In this document: positions 1-12,880 of the stretch, in pieces
How positions within the stretch are numbered: position 1 is the first letter of the stretch
Layout: each line of letters starts with the position of its first letter
Program-made: the position numbers and the translations under genes
The notes under the pieces: generated by a model
Databases searched by the model: none
The model's input: only the letters and a program-made list of their open reading frames with translations
What the model was told of the DNA's origin: nothing
NCBI GenBank assembly: GCA_020746105.1
Contig: JAJGST010000088.1
Span: forward strand, 33,213-97,212
Origin: Trogon surrucura
Taxonomy: Eukaryota; Chordata; Aves; Trogoniformes; Trogonidae
DNA length: 64,000 nucleotides
Direction of reading: 5' to 3'

Positions 1-215
1 GCCAGTGAGACAGAGATTGTCTTCAGGCAACTTTGTCTGAGAGTAACATCCACTGGGAAGCCACCAGAATGCAGCACTGGGATGTCCTTTTTTGAACTGT
101 TGATCCTGTGTCCATTCCTCATGCCCTGGGGCATCTCACCTGAGTGCAGATTAGGCTGGTTGTCATGGAGGCACCACAAAACAAACACCACAGCTACTCA
201 GAACTTTTATTCCAG
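1..215 (-). repeat. ERV-derived repeat fragment, inverted copy of 32.87-33.10 kb
   Basis: Read on the minus strand, this stretch closely matches plus-strand 32,868-33,098. The match includes the polyadenylation signal next to 'agttctgagtagctgtgg', the run through 'gatgccccagggcatgag' and 'gacaatctctgtctcactgg'. The two copies lie in opposite orientation at the two ends of the zinc-finger/MHC block. The sequence looks like the end of a retroviral LTR plus leader; the family is unassigned. Confidence 0.6.
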
Positions 216-239
216 CCAGAAAAGTACCTAGCATTACTT

Positions 240-525
240 CACCATTTCACCACACAGTGTGCTCAAATAGCACACGGGTGTCTCAGTCACGCTCTCCCAA
301 GTCACGGTTCTCAGTCCGAGGGAAAATCCCCTCATCTGACATCTCAGATAAGGGGCAAGAATCTCCCACAGTCCAGCTGGATTGTTGGAAAACCTCCTCC
401 AGATCGTACCCAGCATCTTAGAGTTTTTAGCACATAAGTATGGAATGGGGGATCGGGGGGCAGAGGTATGCCTGAGGAAACTACCCTATCCAGAATGTTT
501 CTCTTTGGTGGAGTGATGAGATTTC
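240..525 (-). repeat. 3' flanking repeat of zinc-finger cassette 1
   Basis: This is the minus-strand counterpart of 22,275-22,610 and 29,489-29,800, which follow the tail exons of the other cassettes. Its core (about 300-470) is also related, in the same direction relative to the gene, to the segment just upstream of the cassette's first exon (6,376-6,570). It probably forms the 3' UTR or 3' flank. Confidence 0.65.
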
Positions 526-528
526 CCT

Positions 529-731
529 CTATGTTTCTTGGGTGCCCCCTACTAATTTTACTAACTTTTTGATGGAGAACACACCAGTTATGGTGATCTG
601 CTTGCTTGTGGCTGGTGAGGGTAACCTCACATCATCCCCTTCTACAGGTGGGCTCTGCTCCTCCTTGTGCTCCAGCTTCTCCTCCAGCACCTGCGGGGGT
701 GGTTGTGGCTTCAGCTGGGTGCTCTCCATGT
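529..731 (-). CDS. ZNF-1 C-terminal tail exon (acidic)
   Basis: This exon opens after an AG acceptor at 732-733 and encodes about 66 residues, beginning MESTQLK and ending GTQET before a TAG stop. Almost the same peptide occurs after the ZNF-3 and ZNF-4 arrays. When it is joined to the donor after the last finger (3,408/3,407) the phases fit (AAA G|AC ATG), so it is best read as the last coding exon. It is rich in Glu, Lys and Pro (for example LEEKLEHKEEQSPP) and has no recognised domain. The intron before it carries the CR1 insertion. It could instead be the first exon of a separate small gene, because it starts with its own ATG. Confidence 0.6.
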
Positions 732-797
732 CTGCTGGGGAAAGACAAGGACCTCTACCACCAAGGATGGAGGAGAAAGCCCAGGATCTGTTGGGGT

Positions 798-3029
798 AAT
801 CATAGAATCATAGAATGTTAGGGATTGGAAGGGACCTTGACAGATCATCAAGTCCAATCCCCCTGCCAGAGCAGGAACGCCTAGATTATGCTATACAGGA
901 ACGTGTCCAGGCAGGTCTTGAATGTCTCCAGAGAAGGAGACTCCACAACTTCTCTGGGCAGCGTGTTCCAGTGTTCCGTCACACTCACTGAGAAGAAGTT
1001 TCTTCTCGAGGTTAAGCGGAACCTCTTATGTTCCAGTTTCAGCCCATTACCCCTTGTCCTATCATTGGTTGTCACTGAGAAGAGCCTGGCTCCATCCTCG
1101 TGACACTCACCCTTGATATATTTGTAAACATTAATGAGGTCACCCCTCAGTCTCCTCTTCTCCAAACTAAAGAGCCCCAGCTCCCTCAGCCTTTCCTCAT
1201 AAGGGAGATGCTCCACTCGCTTAATCATCCTAGTTGCCCTGTGCTGGACTCTCTCCAGCAGTTCCCTGTCTTTCCTGAACTGAGGGGCCCAGAACTGGAC
1301 ACAATATTCCAGATGGGGTCTCACCAGGGCAGAGTAGAGGGGAAGGAGAACCTCTCTTGACCTACTAACCACGCCCCTTCTAATACACCCCAGGATGCCA
1401 TTGGCCTTCCTGGCCACAAAGGCACAGTGCTGGCTCATGGCCATCCTGCTGTCCACCAAGACTCCCAGGTCCCTTTCCCCTACACTACTCTCTAATAAGT
1501 CATTCCCCAACTTATACTGGAACCTGGGGTTGTTCCTACCCAGATGCAAGACTCTACATTTACCCTTGTTATATTTCATTAAATTTTTCCCCGCCCAACC
1601 CTCCAGCCTGTCCAGGTCTCGCTGAATGGCAGCACAACCTTCTGGTGTGTCAGCCACTCCTCCCAGCTTGGTGCCATCAGCAAACTTGCTGATAGTACTC
1701 TCTAGTCCCTCATGCAAGTCATCGATGAATATATTGAATAATACTGGTCCCAGTACCGACCCTTGAGGGACTCCACTGGATACAGGCCTCCAACCAGACT
1801 CCGCCCCATTGACCACGACTCTTTGGCTTCTTCCCCTTAGCCAGTTCACAGTTCACCTCACTACCCGAGAGTCTAGACCACACTTCCTCAGTTTAGCAGC
1901 AAGGATGCTGTGGGAGACTGTGTCAAATGCTTTACTGAAGTCAAGGTAGACCACATCCACTGCTCGGCCATCATCTATCCACCTTGTTATATCCTCGTAA
2001 AAGGCTATGAGGTTAGTCAAGCACGACTTCCCCTTGGTGAAGCCATGTTGACTGTCTCTAATGACCCTCTTATCCTTGATATGCCTTGAGATGGCACCAA
2101 GGATAAGTCGTTCCATCACTTTCCCAGGGATGGAGGTGAGGCTGACCGGTCTATAGTTACCCGGGTCCTCCTTCTTGCCCTTTTTGAAGACTGGAGTGAC
2201 ATTTGCTTCCCTCCAGTCCTCAGGCACCTCTCCCGTCTCCCAAGACTTGGCAAAGATGATGGAGAGTGGTCTAGCAATGACATCAGCCAGCTCCCTCAGC
2301 ACCCGTGGATGCATCCCGTCTGGACCCATGGATTTATGGATGTCCAGATTGCTTAATTGGTCCCTAACCCAGTCCTCATCGACTAAAGCAAACTCCTCCA
2401 CTGCCCTGACTTCCTCTGGGGCCTCAGGGGAACGGGGCTCCTCAGGACAGCCTCCGGCAGAGTAGACAGAGGCAAAGAAGGCATTCAGTAACTCTGCCTT
2501 CTCTGTATCTTCTGTCACCAAGGCACCCGCCTCATTCATCAGTGGGCCTACATTGCCTCTGGTGTTAGTTTTATCTGCCACGTATTTGAAAAAGCTCTTC
2601 CTGTTGTCCTTGACCCCTCTCGCCAGGTTCAATTCTAGGGAGGCCTTTGCTTTCCTAGTTGCCTCCCTACATCCTCGGACAACAGCCTTATATTCTTCCC
2701 AAGTGGCCAGCCCTGCCTTCCAAGATCTGTAAATTCTCCTCTTGCACTTGAGCTTACCCAGCAGATCCCTGTTTAGCCACGCAGGTCTCCTGGCTCCCTT
2801 CCTTGACTTCCTACGTGTCAGGATGCTCTGATCTTGAGCACGGTAGAAGCAGTCCCTGAACGCTAACCAACTATCTTGGGCCCCTTTACCTTCAAACAGC
2901 CTTGCCCATGGGATTTTCTCGAGTAATTGTTTGAAAAATCCAAAGTTTGCCTTGGCGAAGCCCAGGGTTCAATTCTGCTTGCTATTTTGTTTCTGCTACA
3001 TGAGATCCTGAACTCCACCATTTCAAGTG
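798..3029 (-). mobile_element. CR1 LINE, 5'-truncated, long
   Basis: The 3' end on the minus strand carries the typical CR1 tail of octamer repeats (on the plus strand 'catagaatcatagaat' at 802-819). The reverse transcriptase reads from about 2,940 to 881 on the minus strand: the linker (KSFFKYVADK), finger/palm motifs ([43 protein letters not shown]) and the C-terminal thumb region. Two lesions are visible. A TGA at about 1,850 replaces the Trp expected before 'NWLRGRSQ', and the catalytic FADD motif reads FADG (near 1,674). The element lies inside the last intron of ZNF-1 in the same orientation and is absent from the other three cassettes, so it inserted after the duplication. Confidence 0.93.
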
Positions 3030-3387
3030 GGGCAGAGCCAGAGCAGGGTTCCCAGTGGAGGACACATGAAGAGGGGCCTCCGTGCCCACAAATGAACCTG
3101 GGATGTGTTCTTGGAGACCCTTTGCTCTCACCAACCCAGGAACATGCCCTGCCTGGAGGAGCTGCTTTCAGTGCAGTTCCCTCAGCTGGGAACATCCTGC
3201 TCAGAGCAGGACTATCCCCATCAACAGACTAACCCAACATGGGGACAGAGCAAATACATCCTCAGGGACATCTCCTACCCAATCACTGCTGCCACGCTGG
3301 GAGCAGAAACCCCAACACAGCCCCACCACACGCTTCTCCAGCCCATCCCACCCACAGCTCCACCAAGGCAGGGGTTATCTCATGCTA

Positions 3388-4992
<1,605 letters not shown>

Positions 4993-5149
4993 GGCTTAGG
5001 ACTCCTTCTTCTTCCCACTCTTGGTTCCTCAGCTGTTGGGACACAAACAGGCTCATCTGATCTGTGTTAAGAGCAGCCACCTCCACCAGTACAGTGCTGC
5101 CCAACTGCTGGAGCCTTTCTAGAGACAAGCAAGCAGCCCCAGGGGGTTT

Positions 5150-5690
5150 ACCCACCTGCTAGTCCTGAACCACACCAGTCCTTTAAAAATGCAAAAATTG
5201 GGAAAAAAACAGAGTGATTTATCTTGCTCCTCCATGGGCTCAGGCAAGGGTCTGCTCCACCATGGACCTGGTCCTGGGCTGCGGGAAGCTGCAGAGCCTC
5301 TGCTCCAGTCTCCTCCCCTGCTTCACGTCCACATGGTTGCTCCTCTCACCACCCCCTTCCTCTCCAAGAACGAAAGATCTCCCCAACACAAAGGAATTGG
5401 CCGAGCAGGTTTTTCTCCTCTTCCACAAAATTATCACAGAGGTCCTGGTTGCTTGGGCCATGGCATGGGGGACACACCCACCTTCAAGAAGCTTCTCACC
5501 CTGTAGCCACCCACCTCCCAAGAAACCCCACTGGTCACAGCCAGCCCATGTTGCCTCAGGGGAACTACAAGCAGGTGAGTGGGGGGAACCTCTGAAAATT
5601 TGGAGGGCTAGGACCCCTATAAGTTCCTTCCCGGGGGTCGACACACTCTCATGGCTCCTCTCCTGCCCGATGTGACCCAAGACAGGGCAT
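5150..5690 (-). other. Conserved intron/leader segment of ZNF cassette 1
   Basis: This segment is strongly similar to plus-strand 26,040-26,590 upstream of ZNF-4 and weakly similar to 13,960-14,200 upstream of ZNF-2. A frame of about 140 codons is open in both of the first two copies, but antisense frames are open too, so coding is not supported. It is best described as leader or intron sequence carried with each cassette. Confidence 0.5.
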
Positions 5691-5699
5691 TGGTCCCCA

Positions 5700-6570
5700 C
5701 CTCAGCCCATGGATGCGGACAGCCAGTGCCTTGGGATAATGCTGAAGGTCCACCTCGGGGGCTTCAGATGCCCCACAAATTATTTGGGATGGCAGGGATA
5801 CTCAGCCTCCTCTGGGGCGTTCTTTAGGGGCGAGGCTGTGCAGGGAGACCCCAGCCAGCTATAGGCACCCGTGCCCCGCCCCCAACCCAGGACCACAGGG
5901 CACAGAGCAACAAGGAGCCGGGCTGGGGCTGGGGGATCCTTCCTCATCACCCCCTCCCAACACTGCCCCCTTACCCGTGGGGGCTGCCTGGACCCTATTC
6001 CCCACCGCCGCTGCCTGAGACAACCCCCTAATCCCTCTGGTCCCGAGGTCCCCCATTATCTCCAGATGCTGCTCGGGACCCCCTCCAGGTCTCTGCGGGT
6101 GCTGCCCCGGGGTCCCTTCGCACCCCATGGGGAAAGGCCCAGCCCCCCACCCCGTATCCTGCCCGGGGACCCCCGGTACCTGCGAGCGCTGCTGCCTCCC
6201 GAAAGCACATGGGGATCACTCCAGCTGCTGACGGGGCTGCGCGGAGGGTCCCGCCCCCGGAGCCGCCTTTTCCGGAGCCTCCGCTCCCCGAGCCGGGCTG
6301 GACCCCCCGGGGATCGCGGGGATGCTGGGGGAGCCCGGCCGGAGCCCCCCACCGCCGGCCTTTTCTCAGGGAAGGGCTCTCAGTGCCGAGGGAAAGGATC
6401 CTCGTCCCACGCCTCCAGCACAGCCGGCAGGGATCTCCTGCAGCCCAGCGGGATCAGCGATTAAAAAACTCCCAATCCTGTCCAAAATCTTACAGGTTTT
6501 ATCCCGTGAGGATGGGATGTGGGAGGGGTAGAGGTGTGCCTGAGGAAATGGGACTCTCTGGGATTATTTC
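5700..6570 (-). promoter_or_regulatory. CpG-rich 5' unit of ZNF-1, first exon with donor at 6,180/6,179
   Basis: Five copies of this GC-rich unit exist in the window. All share an exon end followed by a GTAC-type donor ('gctcgcag|gtaccggg' here on the minus strand). Upstream is a TATA-like 'gggataaaacctgtaa' (near 6,495 on the minus strand). It probably contains the promoter and a non-coding first exon of ZNF-1. Confidence 0.6.
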
Positions 6571-6831
6571 TCTTCAGTGGATTTATTTAAACTCTGTGTC
6601 CTGTCACACGGGGTCACCGTCGGGCAGGAGGGATGTGCCTGGCGGCCGCGCTCCCCCCTCCCAGCTCACAAAGTCCCTGTCACAACTCTTTCGGTTGTCC
6701 CCATTCCATGTCCCGACATGCCCATCGCCGCTCCCGGTGTCCCCACCCATCGGTGTCCCCGAGGACCCCGTTCGCAGCCGTATTCCCGCCCCACCCCGGG
6801 CACAGGAAGAGCGGAGCGGCTCTGGGTGGCT

Positions 6832-7290
6832 CGTCCAGCGCGGTTTAACTCCGCTCGGCTCTTCTCTGAGCGCTGCGGTTTGCAGCAGCTCCGGCTGCGC
6901 TCCGAGACCTCCCAGTGACTGCTCGCCCTGGGCCGGGACTGCCCTGCCCGGGGCTTTCGAGGAATCCCGGCCGGGGGCACTCGGGGCCGGTGACGGCGGC
7001 GCCCGGAACTCCGGTATGTGGCGGTGGCGGCGGCGCCCAGGATAGATCGTGGCGCGTGTGGGGATCGGCGTCCGGTTCTGCTGGGGCTGGTGGGGCTGTG
7101 GCGAGGGGAGCCTGCCCTGGCTGCGGGGAGAAGCCCCCGGGGGCCGACGTTGCCTCCCACCTCGCAGCTCCCAGGGTCCAAAATCTGAAGGGAAAGTGCC
7201 CCCGGGGGGCTGAAAGGAGGGAAGGCAGAGGCTGCCTGCAGCAGAAACCTGCTGCAACACGAGGGACACCCGTGGCAATAAATGATTTAA
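6832..7290 (+). repeat. GC-rich duplicated module A, copy 1
   Basis: This module matches minus-strand 30,330-30,690 closely ('gctcgtccagcgc', 'ctgcggtttgcagcagctcc', 'gagacctcccagtgactgctc', 'cggttctgctggggctg') and minus-strand 9,180-9,450 more weakly. In the 30-kb copy it abuts a broken MHC class I exon. Its function is unknown; no convincing protein is seen. An AATAAA lies at its far end (7,279-7,284). Confidence 0.55.
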
Positions 7291-7600
7291 TTATCAATAT
7301 AAAAGTAATAACAAGATCCGTACGCACATCTCTGACGCGGCCCCACGCAGCAGATGGGGATGCTCTCGGCGGCAGAGGGGTAAATGAGGACCCCCGTCTT
7401 TACCGACGTCTGCCTGGACTGGGACCTCAAGCACGGAAGCAGTTCTTTTCTCTCGTCGAAATTCCTGAGCTCCTTTTGATTATCTCGCAATTTCTATTTC
7501 TCTGCTTGTTCCATGCTTGATGGAGCTCGGCTGAGCTCCCTGTCACCGTGCGGGGCTGAGGGGACACAGAGCCAGGCTGTGAAATGACCCCGTAGAGACA
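7240..7600 (+). repeat. Duplicated module B with AATAAA, copy 1
   Basis: It shares 'gtggcaataaatgattta', 'acaagatc(c/t)gtac' and 'gcttgatggagct...gagctccctgtcac' with 7,820-8,030 and 9,540-9,870. The orientation of the parts differs between copies, which indicates local inversions. The conserved AATAAA suggests that part of it is an old 3' UTR. The parent gene is not identified. Confidence 0.5.
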
Positions 7601-7819
7601 GAATAACAGAATTATAGAATGATTCTCCATCTTTCTCTGCTTTTGATCTTCTCCTCCTATCCCCGCTCTTTTACCCCCGAGCCATGCTCTGGGGTTGGAG
7701 TAAAATTGGGTCGAGGACAATAAATGCATCACTTTCAACCTTTTCCTCAAAATTAGGGAACAAAAACAAAAGAAACTCCATGCTTTTTGCTTCTTCGCCT
7801 TCTTGAAACCACCCGGACG

Positions 7820-8030
7820 GCCACAACGCAAGGAACACCCATGACAATAAATCATTTAACTAAAGAAGAAAAAAAAATGCAACAAGATCTGTACAAACAT
7901 CTCAGCCGGGGGCCACACTCAGGTCGCTGCACACCCTGACTCTGTGTCCCCTGGGCCCCGCACGGTGACAGGGAGCTCCACCGAGCTTTCTGCACCCGGC
8001 TCAGCTCAGGGCAGCTCCATCAAGTACTAA
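7820..8030 (-). repeat. Duplicated module B, copy 2 (inverted)
   Basis: Read on the minus strand this matches 9,640-9,870 (plus): 'gatggagctgccctgagctgag', 'ggtgcagaaagctc', 'gatgtttgtacagatcttgttg'. It also carries an AATAAA on the plus strand near 7,846. Confidence 0.5.
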
Positions 8031-8055
8031 AAAAAACGGGTAAGTATGAACTGAA

Positions 8056-8156
8056 CATCTAGCCCTCCTGGACATGTTCCTGTGTGACCTACTCTGGGTG
8101 CTCCTGCTCTGACAGGAGGGTTGGACTAGATGATTTTTCGAGGTCCCTTCCAACCA
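8056..8156 (+). mobile_element. CR1 3'-end fragment
   Basis: It contains the CR1 3' signature 'gttggactagatgat' followed by 'cgaggtcccttccaacc'. Only about 100 bp remain. Confidence 0.75.
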
Positions 8157-8865
8157 ATCACCAAGGGCAATGTCCTGCAGTGTGGGGACAGCAGCAGCTT
8201 GGACCACTCGTGAGTCCTGCGTGCAGAGACCGTCCTGCAGTGGGATGGGCAGGGCCTTGAAAGAAAGAAGGGAAGACTAACAGAGCGTGGGAATGCGACG
8301 TGAGAACAGAATTGGTTGAGCTCAATAGTTTCATTATGGAGAAGAGAACTAGTAGCTGAAGGTGGCAACAGAACTGTTGCTTTATACAAATATAACTTGT
8401 AGCTGAAGGGGGCAACAGTTGCTTGAAGGCAGAACCTTATCACCTGCAGCTGCTGCTGCTGATCCTAAAGGGCAAAAGCTGCCAAATAACAAGAAGGTTG
8501 TCCAGACGACAAGAAGGAGAAGAAGAGTGACGAAGTAAACGACCACCAGAGGCATCCGATGACCACCAGGGCAGACCAAAAGGAGAAGAACTAACAGTAG
8601 ACAGCGATAAAGATGTTAGAATGGAAAGTGAAATGAATATGGAAATAGTTCTTAGAATAGGAGGAGACATAATGATTATTTTGTGGAAATGTAATAAATA
8701 TGTGTGGAGTGACTGCATGGAACCAGAACACAGACACCAAGGGATTGCGGGGAGGCCGGGAGCTCTGGTGGCACAGCTGCATGGGGGTTGATTGGCGCTA
8801 GATCCGAGGCACCGGGCAGAAGAGGAGGTCAAAAGTTGGTGGCCGAGGAAGACTTGGAACCTTCC

Positions 8866-8995
8866 TGACTACACAAAACTGGGAGGAGTGGCTGACACAC
8901 CAGCAGGCTGTGCTGCCATTCAGAGAGACCTGGACAGGCTGAAGGGCTGGGGAGGGGAGAAATCTGATGAAGTTCAACAAGGGCAGATGTGAGCA
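8866..8995 (+). mobile_element. CR1 reverse transcriptase fragment
   Basis: It translates to [20 protein letters not shown] and a following Trp-Gly-rich stretch, the segment directly after the FADD motif of CR1 reverse transcriptase. About 130 bp remain, cut at both ends. Confidence 0.8.
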
Positions 8996-9179
8996 AAGAG
9001 CTGTGAAACTCGATTAAGAACTCAACTTGGCTCCTGTGCACTTGGCAAAGTAGCTCCTGCCCCGGCAACTCTTTTAAAACTGAACAGGTGAGGTTTTTGT
9101 TCCCTGCTTCAACCCCATCAGCGGGCCGGGTGAGGCAGTAGATGGGGATGCCCGCAGCAGCAGGGATGAAATGGGGACC

Positions 9180-9450
9180 CTGTCAGTGCCAGAGGTGGGG
9201 TGAGGGGGGTTATGGAGCATCAGAGGGAACGTGTTTGGTGCCAAGAGTGGGGCTGATCCTGTCAGGCTCCCTTCACCGCAGTCCCCAGCCCCAGCAGAAC
9301 CGACGGCTGGCCCACTCCTGTGCAACGACCATCCCCGCTCCGCTCACTCTGACAGATCAGGGAGCCAAGGGCTGGAGTTACAGGGAGGGGAAGCAGGGAC
9401 ACACTTCTCTAAAGCCCATTGTGCTGAGAAAAGTTGAGCAGAACTAAACC
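9180..9450 (-). repeat. GC-rich duplicated module A, copy 2 (inverted, diverged)
   Basis: On the minus strand it follows module A of 6.8 kb: 'gtttagttctgctcaactttt', then 'cggttctgctggggctgggg'. It is more diverged than the 6.8/30.6-kb pair. Confidence 0.45.
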
Positions 9451-9539
9451 GGGATGAAGGAGTCACACAGGGCCACTCCACTCCTGCAGCCCCGGTGGGG
9501 AGGAACCTGCGGGAAGGGGAGACCTCGTGGCAGCCGAGG

Positions 9540-9870
9540 TCTGCCTGGGCTGGGACCAAAAGGACAGAAGCAGCTCCTTCCTTTTGGGAACATTCCTGAG
9601 ATTACCTCATTTCTCTCCTACTTCATATTTCTCTGCTTTTGTAGTGCTTGATGGAGCTGCCCTGAGCTGAGACGGGTGCAGAAAGCTCAGCAGAGCTCCC
9701 TGTCACTGTGCGGGGCCAAGGGGACACAGAGCAGGGGCGTGAAGTGATCCAGGTGTGGCCCCATCAGAGATGTTTGTACAGATCTTGTTGTATTTTTTTT
9801 ATACTTTTTCTTCTTAATTATTAGATGATTTATTGTCACGAGTGTCCCTTGTGTTGTGGCCATCCGGGAG
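9540..9870 (+). repeat. Duplicated module B, copy 3
   Basis: It matches 7,400-7,600 in its first half and inverted 7,820-8,030 in its second half, with an AATAAA on the minus strand near 9,832. It appears to be the least rearranged copy. Confidence 0.5.
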
Positions 9871-11106
9871 GTGCTGTGGGGCCCCAGCCCCTCCCCATGG
9901 GGATTCAGGCTCCCCGGGCTGGGCTCTCACCTTGGCAGCTGCTGCCTCAAGCTGTCTCAAGCTCGGATCTTGGCTCTGAGGCTGGCCATGCTCCTCCACA
10001 ACCCCAAAAATGCTGTCGCCCTGCCCATCACTGCCAGCCCCCTCTCACACCTCTTCCAAAGCACCCACCGATCCCTCCTGCTCCCAGTTCTGCAGCTGGG
10101 ATGTGCCAAGCCCATCCTAGACTGCCCTGGGTGGGATCAGGTCCCCACACAGTCAGCTCCAAGACTCCCTCCCTCCTCTCCCAGGCTCTCCTCTGGGAGA
10201 TGAGCAGAAATGCCTCCAGAGCGTAGACGGGGCTGAGCATCAGCCAGACCAGAGGGAAGGAGTGGACGTGGTGGGATGGAGATGCTTTACAGGAAGCCTT
10301 TTTGGTTCTTGAGCAAGTTCCAATACCCACGTCCCAGGGAAAATATTTCCCAGCACGACGCTCACGACAGACCTGGCTGCTCCCAAAAATCCCTCTGGAG
10401 CCAGCAGAAATGCTGATGGCAGTGAATTAAAGCAGAGCAATGGCAGGTCCAGTCTCATTCATGTAACATCACGTGGCAACGTTTTAGTGTGAGGCTACAG
10501 TCCCAGCGAAGCAACAAACAGACCGTACAGCAAACATCTCCTGATTTCTGAGTGTGAAGAGAAGACCTACACACAGCACTTCCTCCCACCTTCCTTCCCA
10601 ATGGCAAAATAACGTTAATCCAAAATTGTATTGCAATTCAAAGTTCCATTCTGGGCCATTTTTCTTAGGATATAAAGAAGGGACTAATATTTTACCAACT
10701 TTTTTTTGTGTTTGGGGGTCAAACCCAACCTAGCTACAATGTTTAAACACACAGCCTTGTCACATCCTGCCCAGGAGGGGGAGGACAAGTGATTTAGATT
10801 TGTAATTCCCCAACGGGTGGGCAGCGGTGAGACAAGTCTCAAGGTCCATACACAACTTTTTATTCATGTCTCCCAACGTATAGATGGGACTCACGATGAT
10901 CGATTAAGTTACAGGACACGTTAGGGCAAGAAATGCAATGTGATAGCCAGGGAAAGACTAGGTGTACAACAGACTACAGCAACTTCATAATAACAAGGGA
11001 GAAAAAAAACTTATAACAGGCAGTATTATATTTAATGATTACAAGAACGAAGCTAAGCATGAACTAAAGAAGTAGTGTGATATGTCTTCCATTACCTGGT
11101 GAGAAT
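9871..11106. other. No gene recognised
   Basis: This is moderately GC-rich DNA up to 10.5 kb, then AT-richer. Open frames here are short and lie on both strands. I see no splice-supported exon, RNA gene or repeat that I recognise. Confidence 0.5.
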
Positions 11107-11200
11107 CACAGCATAGAATCATAGAATCATAGAATCACAGCACATTGGGGGTTGGAAGGGGTCTCTAGAGATCATGCAGTCCAACCCCCCTGCCAGAGCA
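11107..11200 (-). mobile_element. CR1 3'-end fragment
   Basis: On the plus strand it reads 'catagaatcatagaatcata' followed by 'ttggaaggggtctctagaga' and 'cagtccaacccccctgcc'. This is the reverse complement of a CR1 3' end with its octamer tail. It runs directly into the microsatellite that follows. Confidence 0.85.
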
Positions 11201-11515
11201 GGGCAGGGCAGGGCAGGGCAGGGCAGGGCAGGGCAGGGCAGGGCAGGGCAAAGAAAAGAAAAAGAAAAAGAAAAAGAAAAAGAAAAAGAAAAAGAAAAAG
11301 AAAAAGAAAAAGAAAAAGAAAAAGAAAAAGAAAAAGAAAAAGAAAAAGAAAAGAAAAAGAAAAAGAAAAAGAAAAGAAAAAGAAAAGAAAAGAAAAGAAA
11401 AGAAAAGAAAAGAAAAGAAAAGAAAAGAAAAGAAAAGAAAAGAAAAGAAAAGAAAAGAAAGAAAAGAAAAAGAAAAGAAAAGAAAAGAGAAAAGAAAAGA
11501 GGAAAAGGAAAGGGG
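11196..11515 (+). repeat. Compound microsatellite: (GGGCA)n then (AAAAAG)n/(AAAAG)n
   Basis: About eleven GGGCA units (11,197-11,250) pass into a purine tract of AAAAAG, then AAAAG units, to about 11,490. It ends in a G-rich, imperfect section. The GGGCA motif begins within the CR1 sequence 'ccagagcagggca', so the CR1 end probably seeded the expansion. The long open frames here are artefacts of the repeat. Confidence 0.95.
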
Positions 11516-12660
11516 GGAGGGGGGAGGGACAGAGATCACGGGTCTGGGTTCTTGCCTTGGTCCCACCAACGAGGCTTCAAGGATGTCGTCACCTTTTCTT
11601 CGTCTTTCCTTCTTCTCACCCTGCACTTCTTGCTGTCTCCATCTCCGTCTTCCTGCTTCTGTCTCCAGGCTGCTTCTCTGTGTAACTTTTTGCTTTATCC
11701 CACCTCTATTTCCACACACTTCTCTCCATGCAGATGTGCAGTATGTCCATAAACACTTCTTTGTTTACCACAAGATGCGATTGCCTTCTCTCCAGGGGAC
11801 ACAGGCCACAAAACAAAGCCATCCTGCCTTCACTGCACCCCTTCCCTCATGCATATTCGGCGCCGAGGCTGCCTGAGGCACCTGTTTCCTGCTCAGCCTT
11901 ATCCCATCCCTCGGCCACATCCCATTTGCACTCACCAGTTTGCCACACGGGGCCAGTCCCGCCTCGTTTCTGACCGAGCTGGGGGGTTGCAAAGCGCCAA
12001 CAAATGTTTAAGGCAAACATTCCCACCTCTGTCCCTTACAAGCTTAGAGGAGCCTCTAATAATGAGGATTTTGACTGGGAGATTCGCGCCGTGATCTGGT
12101 TCAAAACACCCCCAAGGACTCAGAGCTTGTTGAAACTTTCTAAACCATGGTCTGCTCGTTACCTCTGGGTACACACCATCTCGCTGCCTTTTCTAGTAAC
12201 TGGCTTGAAGGTTTCCTCCTCACCTTTCAGGAGCATTCTTTGAAGGACTGATTTCCCACCCTTAAGGCAACAAAAATTGTTTTGTCTTCCTTAAGGCAAC
12301 AGAGGAAGAGCTACAAGGAGCTGAGGGTGTGGATGCCTTTGGAACAGGTTTGGGTGGATAAAGGCAGGATGTAGGGAGGGGTTAATTCAGCTCAGCCCTG
12401 TCTTGCTTTGAAAGACCCTTGTCTGTGTGCAGGTTGTGAGAAATGAGCCAGCCCTGAGCTCTCCAGAATATCTGAACAGCGGACAAAGGAGCAAAATCTG
12501 AATGGAACCCAAATGGCACAGAAATTCAAATCACAACCAGTCTGATTCCAACCACTCTCCATTCTTGAGATATTTTAATTTGGCTCAGGAGACCGTTTGT
12601 GTCCCAGCCCTCACCAAATTAGCGAAACAAGTCGGGTGCTCAGACACAAACCTCTCCCGT
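11516..12660. other. No gene recognised
   Basis: Mixed unique sequence. Short open frames show no protein features and I recognise no repeat. The last 100 bases resemble 25,090-25,200 upstream of ZNF-4 ('tttgtgtcccagccctcacc', 'agcgaaacaagtcgg'), so the cassette homology begins near 12,590. Confidence 0.45.
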
Positions 12661-12880
12661 GAAAAGATAAGGGCAAGTCCCAAAGAGAAAACATTCCAGC
12701 GAGTCCCATTTCCTCAGGCACACCTCTGCCCCCTCCCACATCCCATCCTTAAAGGGATAAAACCTGTAAGATTTTGAGTCGGATTTGGAGAATTTTTCCC
12801 ATTGACACAGTTGGACTGCAGGAGATCCCTGCCGGCTTTGCTCTGGATTCATTGGCACAGGAAAACGAAGCTTTTCTGGA
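12590..12880 (+). repeat. 5' flanking repeat of ZNF cassette 2
   Basis: It matches 25,090-25,400 (upstream of ZNF-4), including 'gtcccatttcctcaggcaca', 'catcccatcc' and a TATA-like 'gggataaaacctgtaa'. The core is more distantly related to the 3' flanking repeats at 22.3 and 29.5 kb. Confidence 0.6.

Noticed and set aside
5859-7327. Many overlapping Pro/Arg/Gly-rich frames at 5.9-7.3 kb
   Set aside because: GC-rich DNA lacks stops in most frames. Frames are not conserved among the five copies of the unit, whereas the splice donor is.
11152-11752. Long open frames of 177-192 codons rich in Lys/Arg/Glu (and Phe/Ser on the other strand)
   Set aside because: They are translations of the A4G/A5G microsatellite, open in several frames on both strands.
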